This document shows positions 1-8,052 of a DNA stretch of 64,000 bases, in pieces (positions within the stretch are counted from its first letter, which is position 1; each line of letters begins with the position of its first letter). Origin of the DNA: Candidatus Gastranaerophilales bacterium (GTDB taxonomy: Bacteria > Bacillota > Clostridia > Lachnospirales > Lachnospiraceae); contig JAMPHU010000011.1 in NCBI GenBank assembly GCA_023663225.1, positions 1 to 64,000 on the forward strand. The letters run 5' to 3'. A program made the translations under genes and the position numbers. The notes under the pieces were generated by a model that saw nothing but the letters and a program-made list of their open reading frames with translations, made no database searches and had not been told where the DNA came from.

Positions 1-107
1 TGCGCTATGTGAAATTTAAGAACTGCGGCCATATCCCGACTGGGGAAGCGTGGCCGGGGATGCTGAGGGAAATGGCAGACTTTGCGGACGGTTTCGCAAA
101 CGCCTGA
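1..107 (+). CDS. alpha/beta hydrolase, C-terminal fragment (cut by window edge)
   Basis: Reading from base 3 gives 34 codons to a TGA at 105-107. The tail contains K-N-C-G-H-I, followed by a final amphipathic helix, which matches the catalytic-histidine end of alpha/beta hydrolases. The complete hydrolase at 2595-3398 has the equivalent K-N-V-G-H-G at the same place, so the two are probably distant relatives. The nucleophile elbow lies outside the window, so substrate cannot be guessed. Confidence 0.6.
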   Translation, partial: RYVKFKNCGHIPTGEAWPGMLREMADFADGFANA

Positions 108-132
108 TATCTTTTAATGAGGGAGGATGAAT

Positions 133-750
133 ATGGCGATTAAAATGATGCTTTTAATGGCGCTGGCCGGACATGCGCTCTGCTGGGTGTGCGATATACT
201 GCTGATCTACGCGCCGGGCGGAAAATTCAGTTTTGAATGTTTAAAGGACAATCAGAAGATGGCGAAAGTTTTTGCGGGAATGTCGTTAAAAAAGCCGCTT
301 GCGTCCATGCTTCTTGGACTGCCTGCGCTGATGATGTCTTTTGGCGGATATTTTGCCCTATATGAATGGATGAAGCGGTTTTCTGCTGTTTATGCCGTAA
401 TCATGATAACGGCGGCAGTAGTGTTTTTCATTTCAGGAGCAGGGCATCATGTATTCTGCGGTGCGGTTGAATGGTTTTACATACGAATGGGAAGGACGGA
501 AGAGGCGCGGCAAACGGCTTTGGATTTTTTTAAAGCGACTTTACCCGCTATGTATGTCTGCTATTTGGGAGAGGCGGTCTCGGCGATAACTCTTTTTATA
601 GCCGTTGTTGCGGGGAATACATCACTTCCGCGCTGGGGCTGTATATTCAACGTTGCTCCGATTTATGTTATCCTTATGCTTCTTAAAGCGCCGGGAGCGG
701 GGAATCTGGCGGGAATAATTATGTTTTTGGGACTTTTTTTCATAGTATAA
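133..750 (+). CDS. multi-pass membrane protein of unknown function (DUF6796-like)
   Basis: 205 residues with about six hydrophobic segments: an N-terminal one (residues 1-25), further ones near 60-80, 90-110, 150-170 and two at the C-terminus. The start at 133 is preferred over the ATG at 127 because GGGAGG ends at 126, which leaves six bases before 133 but none before 127. The protein shares layout with the one at 1504-2208 (a D-hydrophobic-Y segment after helix 1, then a PA-hydrophobic-G helix), so the two look like diverged paralogues flanking the ATC-hydrolase-like gene. The family name DUF6796 is from memory and tentative. No catalytic motif is visible. Confidence 0.75.
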   Translation: MAIKMMLLMALAGHALCWVCDILLIYAPGGKFSFECLKDNQKMAKVFAGMSLKKPLASMLLGLPALMMSFGGYFALYEWMKRFSAVYAVIMITAAVVFFISGAGHHVFCGAVEWFYIRMGRTEEARQTALDFFKATLPAMYVCYLGEAVSAITLFIAVVAGNTSLPRWGCIFNVAPIYVILMLLKAPGAGNLAGIIMFLGLFFIV

Positions 751-832
751 TCGTGCGGATAAGATTAAGGGGCATGGGACTTAGAAAGCTGAAACAGGGA
801 ATGTTTGCTGATATGGTAAAGGAGCGGATATT

Positions 833-1507
833 ATGAATTATACTTACTGCGAAACTTTGATGTGGCACGCATTGGCCCCTGCCGCTTTCCGGTATCTGTC
901 AGGGCAGGAACCGGACATGGATATAGCGGCGCTGAAGCGGAGGTCAAAACAGATTTACCGGAAAATGACTGCCCGCACGCCGGACATCGGCTCCCTGACG
1001 GAGAACCCCCTGCGCATCTGCCTGACCGGAGGGATGCTGTGGCTGTCCATCTATGAGGCAGCGGACGAACAGATGAGCGAGGAGCGTTTTGCGGGAATGG
1101 TGGATGCCAGTATGCAGGCGCCGCTGGTAAAGGCATCTTTCCGGGGCAAAGCAAAAACAGCCTTTACACTGAAGGCACAGCAGAACCGGGCGGCTGTTGC
1201 GGCGCGGACGGACGCGGGGAGCAGCCCGTTCCACTGGGATACGGAGGTGATTCTGGGTCGGGATGCGGAAGAATACACCATTATTTACCGCCAGTGCGGG
1301 CTGTGCGCATTGGGACGGCAGGAGAAGCTGCCGCAGTTGGTTCCCTATATGTGCGTGCTGGACATCCTGTCTGTTGACTGGATGGGCGGCAGGCTCTACC
1401 GTACCAAAACACTGGCTTCCGGGGGCGACTGCTGTGATTTTTATATCTGTAAAAAGGATTCCAGATGGGATGTGGAGCGCCGGACGGCAGAACAGGAGAA
1501 ATTATGA
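833..1507 (+). CDS. L-2-amino-thiazoline-4-carboxylic acid hydrolase family protein
   Basis: 224 residues. The C-terminal half carries the family pattern: a Y-R-Q-C-G-L-C-xx-G segment (about residue 152-162), then L-P-xx-C-V-L-D near 172-182, and a G-G-D-C-C-D-F near 203-209. Family members hydrolyse ATC to cysteine in Pseudomonas, but most Firmicute members are uncharacterised, so the substrate here is unknown. AAAGGAG sits about nine bases before the ATG. The stop overlaps the next start (ATGA), so translational coupling with the membrane protein at 1504 is likely. The position between two related membrane proteins suggests a shared, unknown pathway. Confidence 0.7.
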   Translation: MNYTYCETLMWHALAPAAFRYLSGQEPDMDIAALKRRSKQIYRKMTARTPDIGSLTENPLRICLTGGMLWLSIYEAADEQMSEERFAGMVDASMQAPLVKASFRGKAKTAFTLKAQQNRAAVAARTDAGSSPFHWDTEVILGRDAEEYTIIYRQCGLCALGRQEKLPQLVPYMCVLDILSVDWMGGRLYRTKTLASGGDCCDFYICKKDSRWDVERRTAEQEKL

Positions 1508-2208
1508 GAAACAAAAGAAAGATGATTTCAGCTTTGCTTTGCGGTATGCTGGGCTGTGTTTTTATGGGCAGCGGCGACTGGCTGATGATGTATGGCAGTA
1601 CCGCTTATCATGGAAATCTTTACTGGCTTACGGAGGGCGTGGCGCAGATTCCGGCGTGGAGAAATGCGCTGTCCATGTTTGTGGCTTTCCCTGCGGTGAT
1701 ATTGTACGGGATTGCGTTGTTTACTACTGTCGGGTTTGTGAAACAGGAGCGGCATAAGAAAATCTATCATTATCTGACAGCGTTCGGACTGACGCCCTGG
1801 CTGTGCCTCCATTTGTTTTATGTCATGATTCTATTTCTGTTTGCATGGCTTAACGGCAACGGTTATGAAGCGGCTGCCCTGCCTGCGGCGGAGGCTCTTT
1901 TTTCACAGTTGTCGTGGGTAGTGGCGTTAAGCGAGGTATTCATGCTCCCGCCCTTTTTATACTGGTTTTACCTGCAGATTTTCGGAAAAACGGTATTTCC
2001 GAAAGGGATGGCGTTTACGAATGTGCTGGTGATTTACGGTATCCTGTGGCTTGTCAAGTCCGCCGTGCCGGATACACCGTTTCGGATTGGATTTACAAAC
2101 GGACTGATGAGCGAGAGCATGATTTTCTGGTTTGGAATAATGCTGGCATGGGTGATACGGCATAGGAAAGAAGGCAAGGCTGCTGGGATGGATCTGTACG
2201 CTTTTTAA
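1504..2208 (+). CDS. multi-pass membrane protein, paralogue of the 133-750 protein
   Basis: 234 residues, about six or seven transmembrane segments. The first helix is followed by G-D-W-L-M-M-Y-G, and a second block has W-R-N followed by a PA-containing helix, matching the layout of the protein at 133-750. The ATG at 1504 overlaps the upstream stop by four bases and is preceded by AGGAGA within the upstream gene. A longer in-frame reading from 1465 would run through the end of the upstream gene and is not preferred. The C-terminus is short and basic. Function unknown; it could be a small transporter or sensor. Confidence 0.75.
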   Translation: MRNKRKMISALLCGMLGCVFMGSGDWLMMYGSTAYHGNLYWLTEGVAQIPAWRNALSMFVAFPAVILYGIALFTTVGFVKQERHKKIYHYLTAFGLTPWLCLHLFYVMILFLFAWLNGNGYEAAALPAAEALFSQLSWVVALSEVFMLPPFLYWFYLQIFGKTVFPKGMAFTNVLVIYGILWLVKSAVPDTPFRIGFTNGLMSESMIFWFGIMLAWVIRHRKEGKAAGMDLYAF

Positions 2209-2230
2209 GCCGCATATATTTAAAACATAG

Positions 2231-2246
2231 GTTAGTTAATACTAAC
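2231..2246. promoter_or_regulatory. inverted repeat, possible operator upstream of the HMA protein
   Basis: GTTAGT and ACTAAC arms flank a TAAT centre, a perfect hexamer palindrome 34 bases ahead of the metal-binding protein. The AGGTTAG half-site resembles DtxR-type metal-regulator sites, but the half-site spacing differs. It could also bind a MarR- or ArsR-type regulator. Assignment is inference only. Confidence 0.4.
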
Positions 2247-2279
2247 TTACATACCAGGACATTGAAGGAGGGACTTTCC

Positions 2280-2537
2280 ATGGTAAAGATCACGTTGGAA
2301 ATAGAGGGGATGGCATGCGGGATGTGCGAGGCGCATATCAATGAAGCCGTGAGGAATACATTTCAGGTAAAAAAGGTGACAAGCTCGCATACAAAGAAGC
2401 AGACGGTCGTTATCGCCGAGCAGGATATCCCGCAACAGGAGTTAGAAAGTGTAATAGAAAAGGCTGGCTACAATGTCGTATCGGCGGACAGCGAGCCTTA
2501 TGAGAAAAAAGGACTTTTATCCGCGTTTAGGAGGTAA
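2280..2537 (+). CDS. heavy-metal-associated domain protein (CopZ-like)
   Basis: 85 residues. Residues 10-15 read G-M-A-C-G-M-C, the GMxCxxC metal-binding loop of the HMA fold, which binds Cu(I) or another soft metal through the two cysteines. The domain fills residues 3-67; a short basic tail follows. AAGGAGGG lies 7-8 bases before the ATG. No P-type ATPase or metal regulator is adjacent, so it may be a free-standing chaperone or a mover for a transporter elsewhere. The upstream palindrome at 2231-2246 may control it. Confidence 0.85.
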   Translation: MVKITLEIEGMACGMCEAHINEAVRNTFQVKKVTSSHTKKQTVVIAEQDIPQQELESVIEKAGYNVVSADSEPYEKKGLLSAFRR

Positions 2538-2594
2538 CGCCCGGTGTATTCCATGGCCGTTTAAAAGAAACACATGAAATTATGGAGGACAGAT

Positions 2595-3398
2595 ATGAAA
2601 TTTTTTGAATTTGGGAAAGAACATGAAAAGCTTATGGTGATGCTGCACGGCGGCGGGGTGAGCTATCTTGGGGCAGTCCCCGTGGCGGAGACCGTGGCGA
2701 AGAAATTCCACGTTGTGCTGGTGGCATACGACGGCTTCAATCCGTCCGAGCCGGAAAAGGAGTTTACATCCGTAATGAATGAGGCGGAGCAGATCGCCGG
2801 ATATATCCTGAGAAATTACGGCGGGAAGATCGATGTGCTTTACGGGGTATCTTATGGCTGCCGCGTACTCAATGAAGTGCTTCGGGATAAGCGGCTGACC
2901 ATAACCACGACGATTGCGGATGGTTTCTCCACACGCGAGTATCCGGACATCAAAAGCGAGTGGGGAAAAGATTTGTACTGCTTTTTCTTTACGGGGTTTT
3001 TTTATGTTATCATGGGGCGCGCGGGAAAACGGCGCAAAAAATTTATCGCTAAAATCACCGGAAGAACCTATGAGGAAGCCGAGCGGCTGATCTATACCAA
3101 AGCTACTTGGAATAGCTGGCGCAATCAAGACCGCTGTCTGATCGGACGCAAGACGGATTATGAAGCGTTCAAAAGTACGGATATGTACATATGGTACGGT
3201 ATTGACAGCACGGTGGAGCGCAGGCTTGCAAAGAACATCAGGCAGCTTCAGGACGCGGGGTATCAGTTTACGCTCAAGATTTTCAAGAACGTGGGGCATG
3301 GCGGACTTGCGGGCGAGCAGCCTGACCGCTTTCTTGAAGAAGTGGAAAAGGCGCATGCACATTCGCTGAAAAAGGCGAAGAAAGCAACGGGTTTTTGA
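2595..3398 (+). CDS. alpha/beta hydrolase
   Basis: 267 residues. An L-H-G-G-G oxyanion-hole motif lies near residue 17-21; the nucleophile elbow is Y-G-V-S-Y-G with Ser86; the catalytic histidine is His235 in N-V-G-H-G-G. A basic, aromatic-rich lid region separates the core halves (about 118-175). The ATG at 2595 has GGAGG six bases upstream; the earlier ATG at 2574 lacks one. Substrate is unknown. The cut hydrolase at the left window edge looks like a relative. Confidence 0.8.
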   Translation: MKFFEFGKEHEKLMVMLHGGGVSYLGAVPVAETVAKKFHVVLVAYDGFNPSEPEKEFTSVMNEAEQIAGYILRNYGGKIDVLYGVSYGCRVLNEVLRDKRLTITTTIADGFSTREYPDIKSEWGKDLYCFFFTGFFYVIMGRAGKRRKKFIAKITGRTYEEAERLIYTKATWNSWRNQDRCLIGRKTDYEAFKSTDMYIWYGIDSTVERRLAKNIRQLQDAGYQFTLKIFKNVGHGGLAGEQPDRFLEEVEKAHAHSLKKAKKATGF

Positions 3399-3410
3399 GA
3401 TGGGACTGGA

Positions 3411-3439
3411 TTGCGGGAACCTCCGGTTTGTGATATACT
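3411..3439 (+). promoter_or_regulatory. sigma-A promoter for the YbaK/ProX gene
   Basis: TTGCGG at 3411-3416 and TATACT at 3434-3439 are 17 bases apart, with TG just before the -10 (extended -10). The start codon follows about 38 bases later. Confidence 0.6.
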
Positions 3440-3476
3440 TTTCTGGTAGTAAAAAGAATGGAGAGGGAAAGGTACG

Positions 3477-4025
3477 ATGGAACTGGAGAAAGGAAGGCCA
3501 AAGGACACCGCGGGCAGGCAAGAACGGGAGATCGCAGTATACGATCTGCTGGACAAGCTGGAAATAGAATATGAGCGAACAGACCATGAACCCGCCGGAA
3601 ATATGGCGGCATGTAATGAGATCGACAGGATTTTGGATACCTTGATTTGTAAAAATCTGTTTTTGTGCAATCGTCAGAAAACCAAATTTTATCTGCTGAT
3701 GATGCCGGGGGATAAACCCTTTAAGACAAAAGATCTGTCCAGACAGATCGACAGCGCGAGACTGTCCTTTGCGGAGCCGGAATTTATGGAAGAATATCTG
3801 CATATCAGTCCGGGAGCCGTGTCGATCATGGGACTTATGAATGATGTGGGGAACCATGTGCAGCTTTTGATCGACAAGCCTGTGGCGGAGAGCGAGTATA
3901 TGGGATGTCATCCCTGCGTCAACACTTCCAGTCTGAAGATGCGGACGGCGGATGTGTTGGAGCGTTTTTTGCCCGCGGTACGCCATGAGCCGATCATTGT
4001 AGATCTGCCCTGGCAGCAGGAGTGA
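3477..4025 (+). CDS. YbaK/ProX-type aminoacyl-tRNA deacylase
   Basis: 182 residues covering the whole YbaK/prolyl-tRNA editing fold. Seen in order: L-D-K-L near 28 with the T-x-H substrate loop, the conserved lysine of the C-N-R-Q-K-T-K-F-Y-L strand (about residue 66), the S-F-A-E-P block, the P-G-A-V-S-xx-G-L block near 120, and a G-C-H-P-C-V-N-T-S-S loop near 143-151. Free-standing ProX proteins hydrolyse mischarged Ala-tRNA(Pro), which guards against proline-codon errors. It has its own promoter and stands alone. Confidence 0.85.
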   Translation: MELEKGRPKDTAGRQEREIAVYDLLDKLEIEYERTDHEPAGNMAACNEIDRILDTLICKNLFLCNRQKTKFYLLMMPGDKPFKTKDLSRQIDSARLSFAEPEFMEEYLHISPGAVSIMGLMNDVGNHVQLLIDKPVAESEYMGCHPCVNTSSLKMRTADVLERFLPAVRHEPIIVDLPWQQE

Positions 4026-4039
4026 ACGGATGATCCGAC

Positions 4040-4100
4040 GAGTGAGTCAATAACCCGCTGCAAGCATGGCCGTTTGGCTCATTGCCTGCGGGGATAAAGA
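4040..4100 (+). repeat. intergenic palindromic repeat, copy A
   Basis: AGTCAATAACCCGCTGC (4045-4061) followed by AAGCATGG matches the minus strand at 13934-13951 (AGTCAATAACCCCGCTGC, then GCATGG after a short palindrome). Outer CCCGC/GCGGG arms allow a hairpin. It is probably one of a dispersed family of intergenic repeats; only two convincing copies are in this window. Confidence 0.4.
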
Positions 4101-4128
4101 GGCTTAGGCAGATTTTGGGAGGTGTCAT

Positions 4129-6507
4129 ATGAGAAAAGAAATGGATTTTAACGCGGATTGGAGTTTCTTTTTCGGCGACGGAGAAGGGTTTGAAAGATCA
4201 GATTGCAGTACTGCCGGATGGAAGACGCTGCAGTTACCGCACGATTGGAGTACGGAATATGAGCCGCGACAGGACGCGCCCACCGGAGGCGGCGGAGGCT
4301 ATGCCACGGCAGGGATCGGCTGGTATCGAAAACGTTTCGTTTTGACAGATCTTGGCGGGGACGAGAAAGTATTCCTCTATTTTGAAGGCGTATATATGGA
4401 TGCCGATGTGTATTTGAACGGAGAAAAGGCGGGTTGGCATGGCTATGGATATGGTTCTTTTTGGATCGATCTGACAGGGCGGATTCAGGCAGGAGAGAAT
4501 GTGCTGGCGGTCAGGGTGGATAACAGCCGCCAACCCAACTGCAGATGGTACAGCGGTTCCGGCATCACCAGAAATGCCCGTCTGATTCGGACAAATCTGG
4601 TGCATGTGGACAGTTGGGGAGTGAGATGCGCCACGAACGGCATTTATCCCGAGCAGGAGCAGGCTTCCCTGCAGATCCGCACACTGGTAAAAAATGAGGG
4701 CGAGACATCGGTCTGTGTGGGTGTGCTGCATACGCTGTACGATGCGGAGGGGAATCAGGTGTGTACCTCAGGGACGATGCTGCATATGGCGTCCGGAGAG
4801 ACCAATGACTGTATGCAGCGTCCGGTGGTGGAGCAACCGCATCTTTGGACGGACGAAGATCCTTATTTGTACACCCTTGTGAGCACGGTGATGAAAGATG
4901 ACGTGCCTGTGGATGAGACAAGCTGCCGTATCGGGATACGAACGGCTGTATTTGACTGTGATCAAGGATTTTTGCTCAACGGCAGGAGCGTGAAGATCAA
5001 AGGGATGTGCCTTCATCACGACTGCGGCATGACGGGGGCGGTCGGATACAGGGAGATTTGGCAGAGGCGTCTGCAGGCGCTCAAAGAAATGGGCTGCAAT
5101 GGAATCCGCTGTGCGCACAATCCGCCGGATCCGGCATTTTTGGATCTATGTGACGAGATGGGTTTTCTTGTGATGGATGAGATCTTTGACGAGTGGATGC
5201 TGGTCAAGCATAAAAATGATAATTATTACTCACAAAATGCCGCCTATGGTTCCGGTCAGTTTTTCCATCGGCATGCGGGGGAGGAATTGACCGCCATGCT
5301 CAGGCGGGACTATAATCATCCCAGTGTGATCTTGTGGAGCATAGGGAACGAGATTCCGGAACAGTCTTCTCTGGACGGGGTAAAAATCTTAAATGATTTG
5401 CAGGATATATGCCATGCGGAAGATTCCTCCCGCATGGTGACTTCCGCCTGCGATAATATTGCCGCCGTAGAATCCAACAGAACCCTGCGGGAATTTGAAA
5501 ATGCGCTGGATGTGGTGGGGTATAACTATGTGGGAAGGTGGAGAGAACGGGCGGAGACCTTTTATGAGGAGGATCGAGCGGCCTATCCAAAGCGCAGGAT
5601 GATCGGAACGGAAAATCCGTCTGTCGGCGGAAGAAGAGGCGATTATACAGACAATGGCGTTTGGGGATCGTATGCAAATGCCACCATGAATCACGAGGCG
5701 CTTTGGCGTTATACCATAAGCCATGATTTTGTGGCGGGGGATTACCTTTGGACAGGAATCGATTATTTGGGAGAGACCAGATGGCCCTCCCGCGGGGCGT
5801 TTTTCGGGCCCTTGGATACCGCCGGTTTTCCCAAAGATTCCTACTACTATTTCCGCTCTATATGGAATACCAAAAAGATCACACTTCATTTGCTGCCTCA
5901 CTGGAACTGGCAGGGGGAAGAAGGCATTTTCAAGCAGGTAATATGTTATACTAACTGCGAAAAAGTGAACCTGTATATCAACGGCAGGCTGGTGGGCGCC
6001 AGGGGATATGAATGTCCCAGGTATGGAGCAAAGAAGGCGTGGAATGACAATATGGGAAAGCAGATCACCACCAATGATCTACATTTGTCCTGGGACGTGC
6101 CTTATGAGCCGGGAGAATTGCGGGCTGAAGGATATCAAAACGGTGAAGTGGTGGCTGTGGCTGTGATAAAGACCACAAAAGCGCCCGCTGCCTTGGCGGC
6201 TGTGGCGGACAAAAGCGTATTGAAGAAGGGTCAGCTTGCCCAGATCGAATTGGCCGTCGAAGATGAGGACGGGCAATTTGTGCCGGACGCAACGGCGGAA
6301 GTGTCATGTGAAATAGAGGGGCCTGCGCATCTGGTGGGAATGGATAGCGGAGATCTGCTGGATTTGAGTCTTTACTCCGCTCCCAGGAGAAAAATGCTCG
6401 CAGGGCGTCTCCTGGCCGTTATCTGCGCGGACGCTCCGGGCAGCGTGACGGTGACGTTTGGCGCCGAGGGGATACGGGAGAGGAAAGTGGATTTTCTGGT
6501 GGAGTGA
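4129..6507 (+). CDS. glycoside hydrolase family 2 beta-galactosidase
   Basis: 792 residues. Order: jelly-roll sugar-binding domain (1-165, with the W-Y-R-K and V-Y-L-N-G motifs), immunoglobulin-like domain (165-275), TIM barrel (275-590), then a DUF4982-like domain and an Ig-like C-terminal domain. The acid/base is Glu408 in S-I-G-N-E-I-P, and the likely nucleophile is Glu495 in M-I-G-T-E-N-P. There is no signal peptide, so it acts on imported oligosaccharides. GH2 members of this layout are mostly beta-galactosidases, but glucuronidase or mannosidase cannot be excluded. GGGAGG precedes the ATG. No transporter is adjacent. Confidence 0.88.
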   Translation: MRKEMDFNADWSFFFGDGEGFERSDCSTAGWKTLQLPHDWSTEYEPRQDAPTGGGGGYATAGIGWYRKRFVLTDLGGDEKVFLYFEGVYMDADVYLNGEKAGWHGYGYGSFWIDLTGRIQAGENVLAVRVDNSRQPNCRWYSGSGITRNARLIRTNLVHVDSWGVRCATNGIYPEQEQASLQIRTLVKNEGETSVCVGVLHTLYDAEGNQVCTSGTMLHMASGETNDCMQRPVVEQPHLWTDEDPYLYTLVSTVMKDDVPVDETSCRIGIRTAVFDCDQGFLLNGRSVKIKGMCLHHDCGMTGAVGYREIWQRRLQALKEMGCNGIRCAHNPPDPAFLDLCDEMGFLVMDEIFDEWMLVKHKNDNYYSQNAAYGSGQFFHRHAGEELTAMLRRDYNHPSVILWSIGNEIPEQSSLDGVKILNDLQDICHAEDSSRMVTSACDNIAAVESNRTLREFENALDVVGYNYVGRWRERAETFYEEDRAAYPKRRMIGTENPSVGGRRGDYTDNGVWGSYANATMNHEALWRYTISHDFVAGDYLWTGIDYLGETRWPSRGAFFGPLDTAGFPKDSYYYFRSIWNTKKITLHLLPHWNWQGEEGIFKQVICYTNCEKVNLYINGRLVGARGYECPRYGAKKAWNDNMGKQITTNDLHLSWDVPYEPGELRAEGYQNGEVVAVAVIKTTKAPAALAAVADKSVLKKGQLAQIELAVEDEDGQFVPDATAEVSCEIEGPAHLVGMDSGDLLDLSLYSAPRRKMLAGRLLAVICADAPGSVTVTFGAEGIRERKVDFLVE

Positions 6508-6536
6508 GTCGGCCGTGGGATTTAGTCCATCCCTGA

Positions 6537-6565
6537 TTGCATTTCCCGCTAAAATCGGATATAAT
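6537..6565 (+). promoter_or_regulatory. sigma-A promoter for the flavin reductase gene
   Basis: TTGCAT (6537-6542) and TATAAT (6560-6565) are spaced by 17 bases, 64 bases before the ATG at 6629. Confidence 0.65.
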
Positions 6566-6628
6566 AGTGTGAATAAGCAGGCCGATGAGGCTTGTAAGTT
6601 TGTGGACTTGAGACAGGAGGAGCATGCG

Positions 6629-7258
6629 ATGAAAGTTTTACTGGTAAACGGAAGTTCACGCGCTAAGGGATGTACTTATACCGCTTTGGAGGAAGTGGCG
6701 GGAGCGCTGAACAAAAACGGAATCGAGACAGAGATCATTCAGGTGGGAGTCAACCCGGTGGCAGGCTGCAATGGCTGCGGAGCCTGTTCCAAGACTGGCA
6801 AGTGTTTCCGCGATGACGGCGTCAATGATTTTGTGGAAAAGGCAAAGAGCGCGGACGGTTTTGTGTTTGGCTCTCCTGTACATTATGCGTCTGCATCGGG
6901 AGCGCTGACCTCCTTTTTGGACCGCGCTTTCTATGGAAAAGGAAATGCATTTGAGGGAAAACCAGGCGCGTGTGTGGTGAGCTGCAGAAGGGGCGGAGCC
7001 TCCTCCACCTTTGACCAGATCAACAAATACTTTACCATCAACAGTATGCCCGTGGTGTCCAGCCAATATTGGAATATGGTGCACGGCAACACGCCGGAGG
7101 AGGTAAAGCAGGACTTGGAAGGACTACAGACGATGCGCACGCTGGGCAACAATATGGCATGGCTGTTGAAGTGTATTGAAGCCGGCAGACAGGCGGGAGT
7201 GAATTTTCCGGAGCGGGAACCCTTTGTGAGAACGAATTTTATTCGCAGCGAGCAATGA
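6629..7258 (+). CDS. NADPH-dependent FMN reductase / iron-sulfur flavoprotein family
   Basis: 209 residues. The N-terminus has the flavodoxin-like FMN phosphate loop N-G-S-S-R-x-K-G (7-14). A C-N-G-C-G-A-C-xxxx-K-C cluster (about 47-59) is the cysteine set seen in iron-sulfur flavoproteins; it may hold a 4Fe-4S cluster, though the spacing is not exactly that of the archaeal Isf. S-P-V-H-Y near 86 is the family's second flavin-contact motif. It probably passes electrons from reduced nicotinamide or ferredoxin to small acceptors in the cytosol. The ATG at 6629 has AGGAGG upstream; an earlier in-frame start at 6458 would overlap the GH2 gene. Confidence 0.85.
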   Translation: MKVLLVNGSSRAKGCTYTALEEVAGALNKNGIETEIIQVGVNPVAGCNGCGACSKTGKCFRDDGVNDFVEKAKSADGFVFGSPVHYASASGALTSFLDRAFYGKGNAFEGKPGACVVSCRRGGASSTFDQINKYFTINSMPVVSSQYWNMVHGNTPEEVKQDLEGLQTMRTLGNNMAWLLKCIEAGRQAGVNFPEREPFVRTNFIRSEQ

Positions 7259-7311
7259 GTCAAATGCCGTGCTTGCAGTAGGGTTGTAGACTCGCGGCTA
7301 AGGATGTGACG

Positions 7312-8052
7312 ATGGCAGTTCAAAAAGTTTATGCAGTGAAAAAAGGTAAAAAAACAGGTGTATTTTTAAGTTGGCCGGAATGTAAGGCTGCTGTGGATGG
7401 CTTCTCGGGAGCGGAGTATAAAGGCTTCTCCAACAAGGAGGAGGCGTTGCGCTACTTGGGGAAGCTGCCCGAGGCGGAAGCGGTTGGGACGGCTTCGGAC
7501 TTGCGTCGGGATAAGCGGTCGCCGCAGGAGGCGGCTTCGGACTTGCGTCAGGAGGAGTTGCCGCCTGAGGGGACGCTCCTTGCTTATGTGGACGGTAGCT
7601 ACAGTGACGCGCTCAAAAAATATGCGTTCGGCTGCGTGTTTATCCTGCCTGACGGCAGAATCTACACGGAGTTTGGAAATGGAGATCAGCCTGCGTCTCT
7701 GGAGCAGCGGAATGTGGCGGGGGAGATGCTGGGAGCCATGTACGCCGCCAAATGCGCGATGTTAAACGGATATCAGGCGGTGGAGATCTGCTACGATTAT
7801 CAGGGGATCGAGAAATGGGTGACCGGAGAGTGGAGGAGTAAGACCGAACTGACTAAGAAGTATGCCCAGACTATGCGGGAGTGGGGACAGAGTATCCGTA
7901 TGAGTTTTACAAAGGTTGCAGCTCATTCCAATGTGCGTTTCAATGAATTGGCGGATCAGACGGCAAAGCGGGGACTCACGGAAGCGGCGGGCGTTCCCAA
8001 GATCAAGAAACTGGAGGAGATGACAGCACATGGAAAAGATACGCCTGAATAA
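7312..8052 (+). CDS. rnhA: RNase H with viroplasmin-like N-terminal domain
   Basis: 246 residues. Residues 1-46 are the RNase H1 N-terminal hybrid-binding (caulimovirus viroplasmin-like) domain, with the Y-A-V-K-K-G-K and F-xx-W-xx-C-K motifs. A linker (about 55-88) holds two in-frame copies of A-S-D-L-R, encoded by a 17-base direct repeat with a 42-base period. The RNase H fold starts at Y-V-D-G-S-Y (first catalytic Asp94) and continues through the E of V-A-G-E-M-L, the Y-D-Y-Q-G loop and the A-H-S-N / D-Q-T-A end. It removes RNA from RNA-DNA hybrids. AAGGA lies eight bases before ATG 7312. It overlaps the next gene by 23 bases. Confidence 0.88.
   Translation: MAVQKVYAVKKGKKTGVFLSWPECKAAVDGFSGAEYKGFSNKEEALRYLGKLPEAEAVGTASDLRRDKRSPQEAASDLRQEELPPEGTLLAYVDGSYSDALKKYAFGCVFILPDGRIYTEFGNGDQPASLEQRNVAGEMLGAMYAAKCAMLNGYQAVEICYDYQGIEKWVTGEWRSKTELTKKYAQTMREWGQSIRMSFTKVAAHSNVRFNELADQTAKRGLTEAAGVPKIKKLEEMTAHGKDTPE
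7491..7549 (+). repeat. direct repeat inside the RNase H linker
   Basis: GGCTTCGGACTTGCGTC occurs at 7491-7507 and 7533-7549. The 42-base period keeps frame and duplicates part of the inter-domain linker. Confidence 0.8.

Noticed and set aside
2580..3986. A 468-codon open frame on the minus strand
   Set aside because: It runs antisense across both the alpha/beta hydrolase and the YbaK gene, each of which has clear motifs and ribosome sites. Its composition is His/Pro-rich as expected for a shadow frame.
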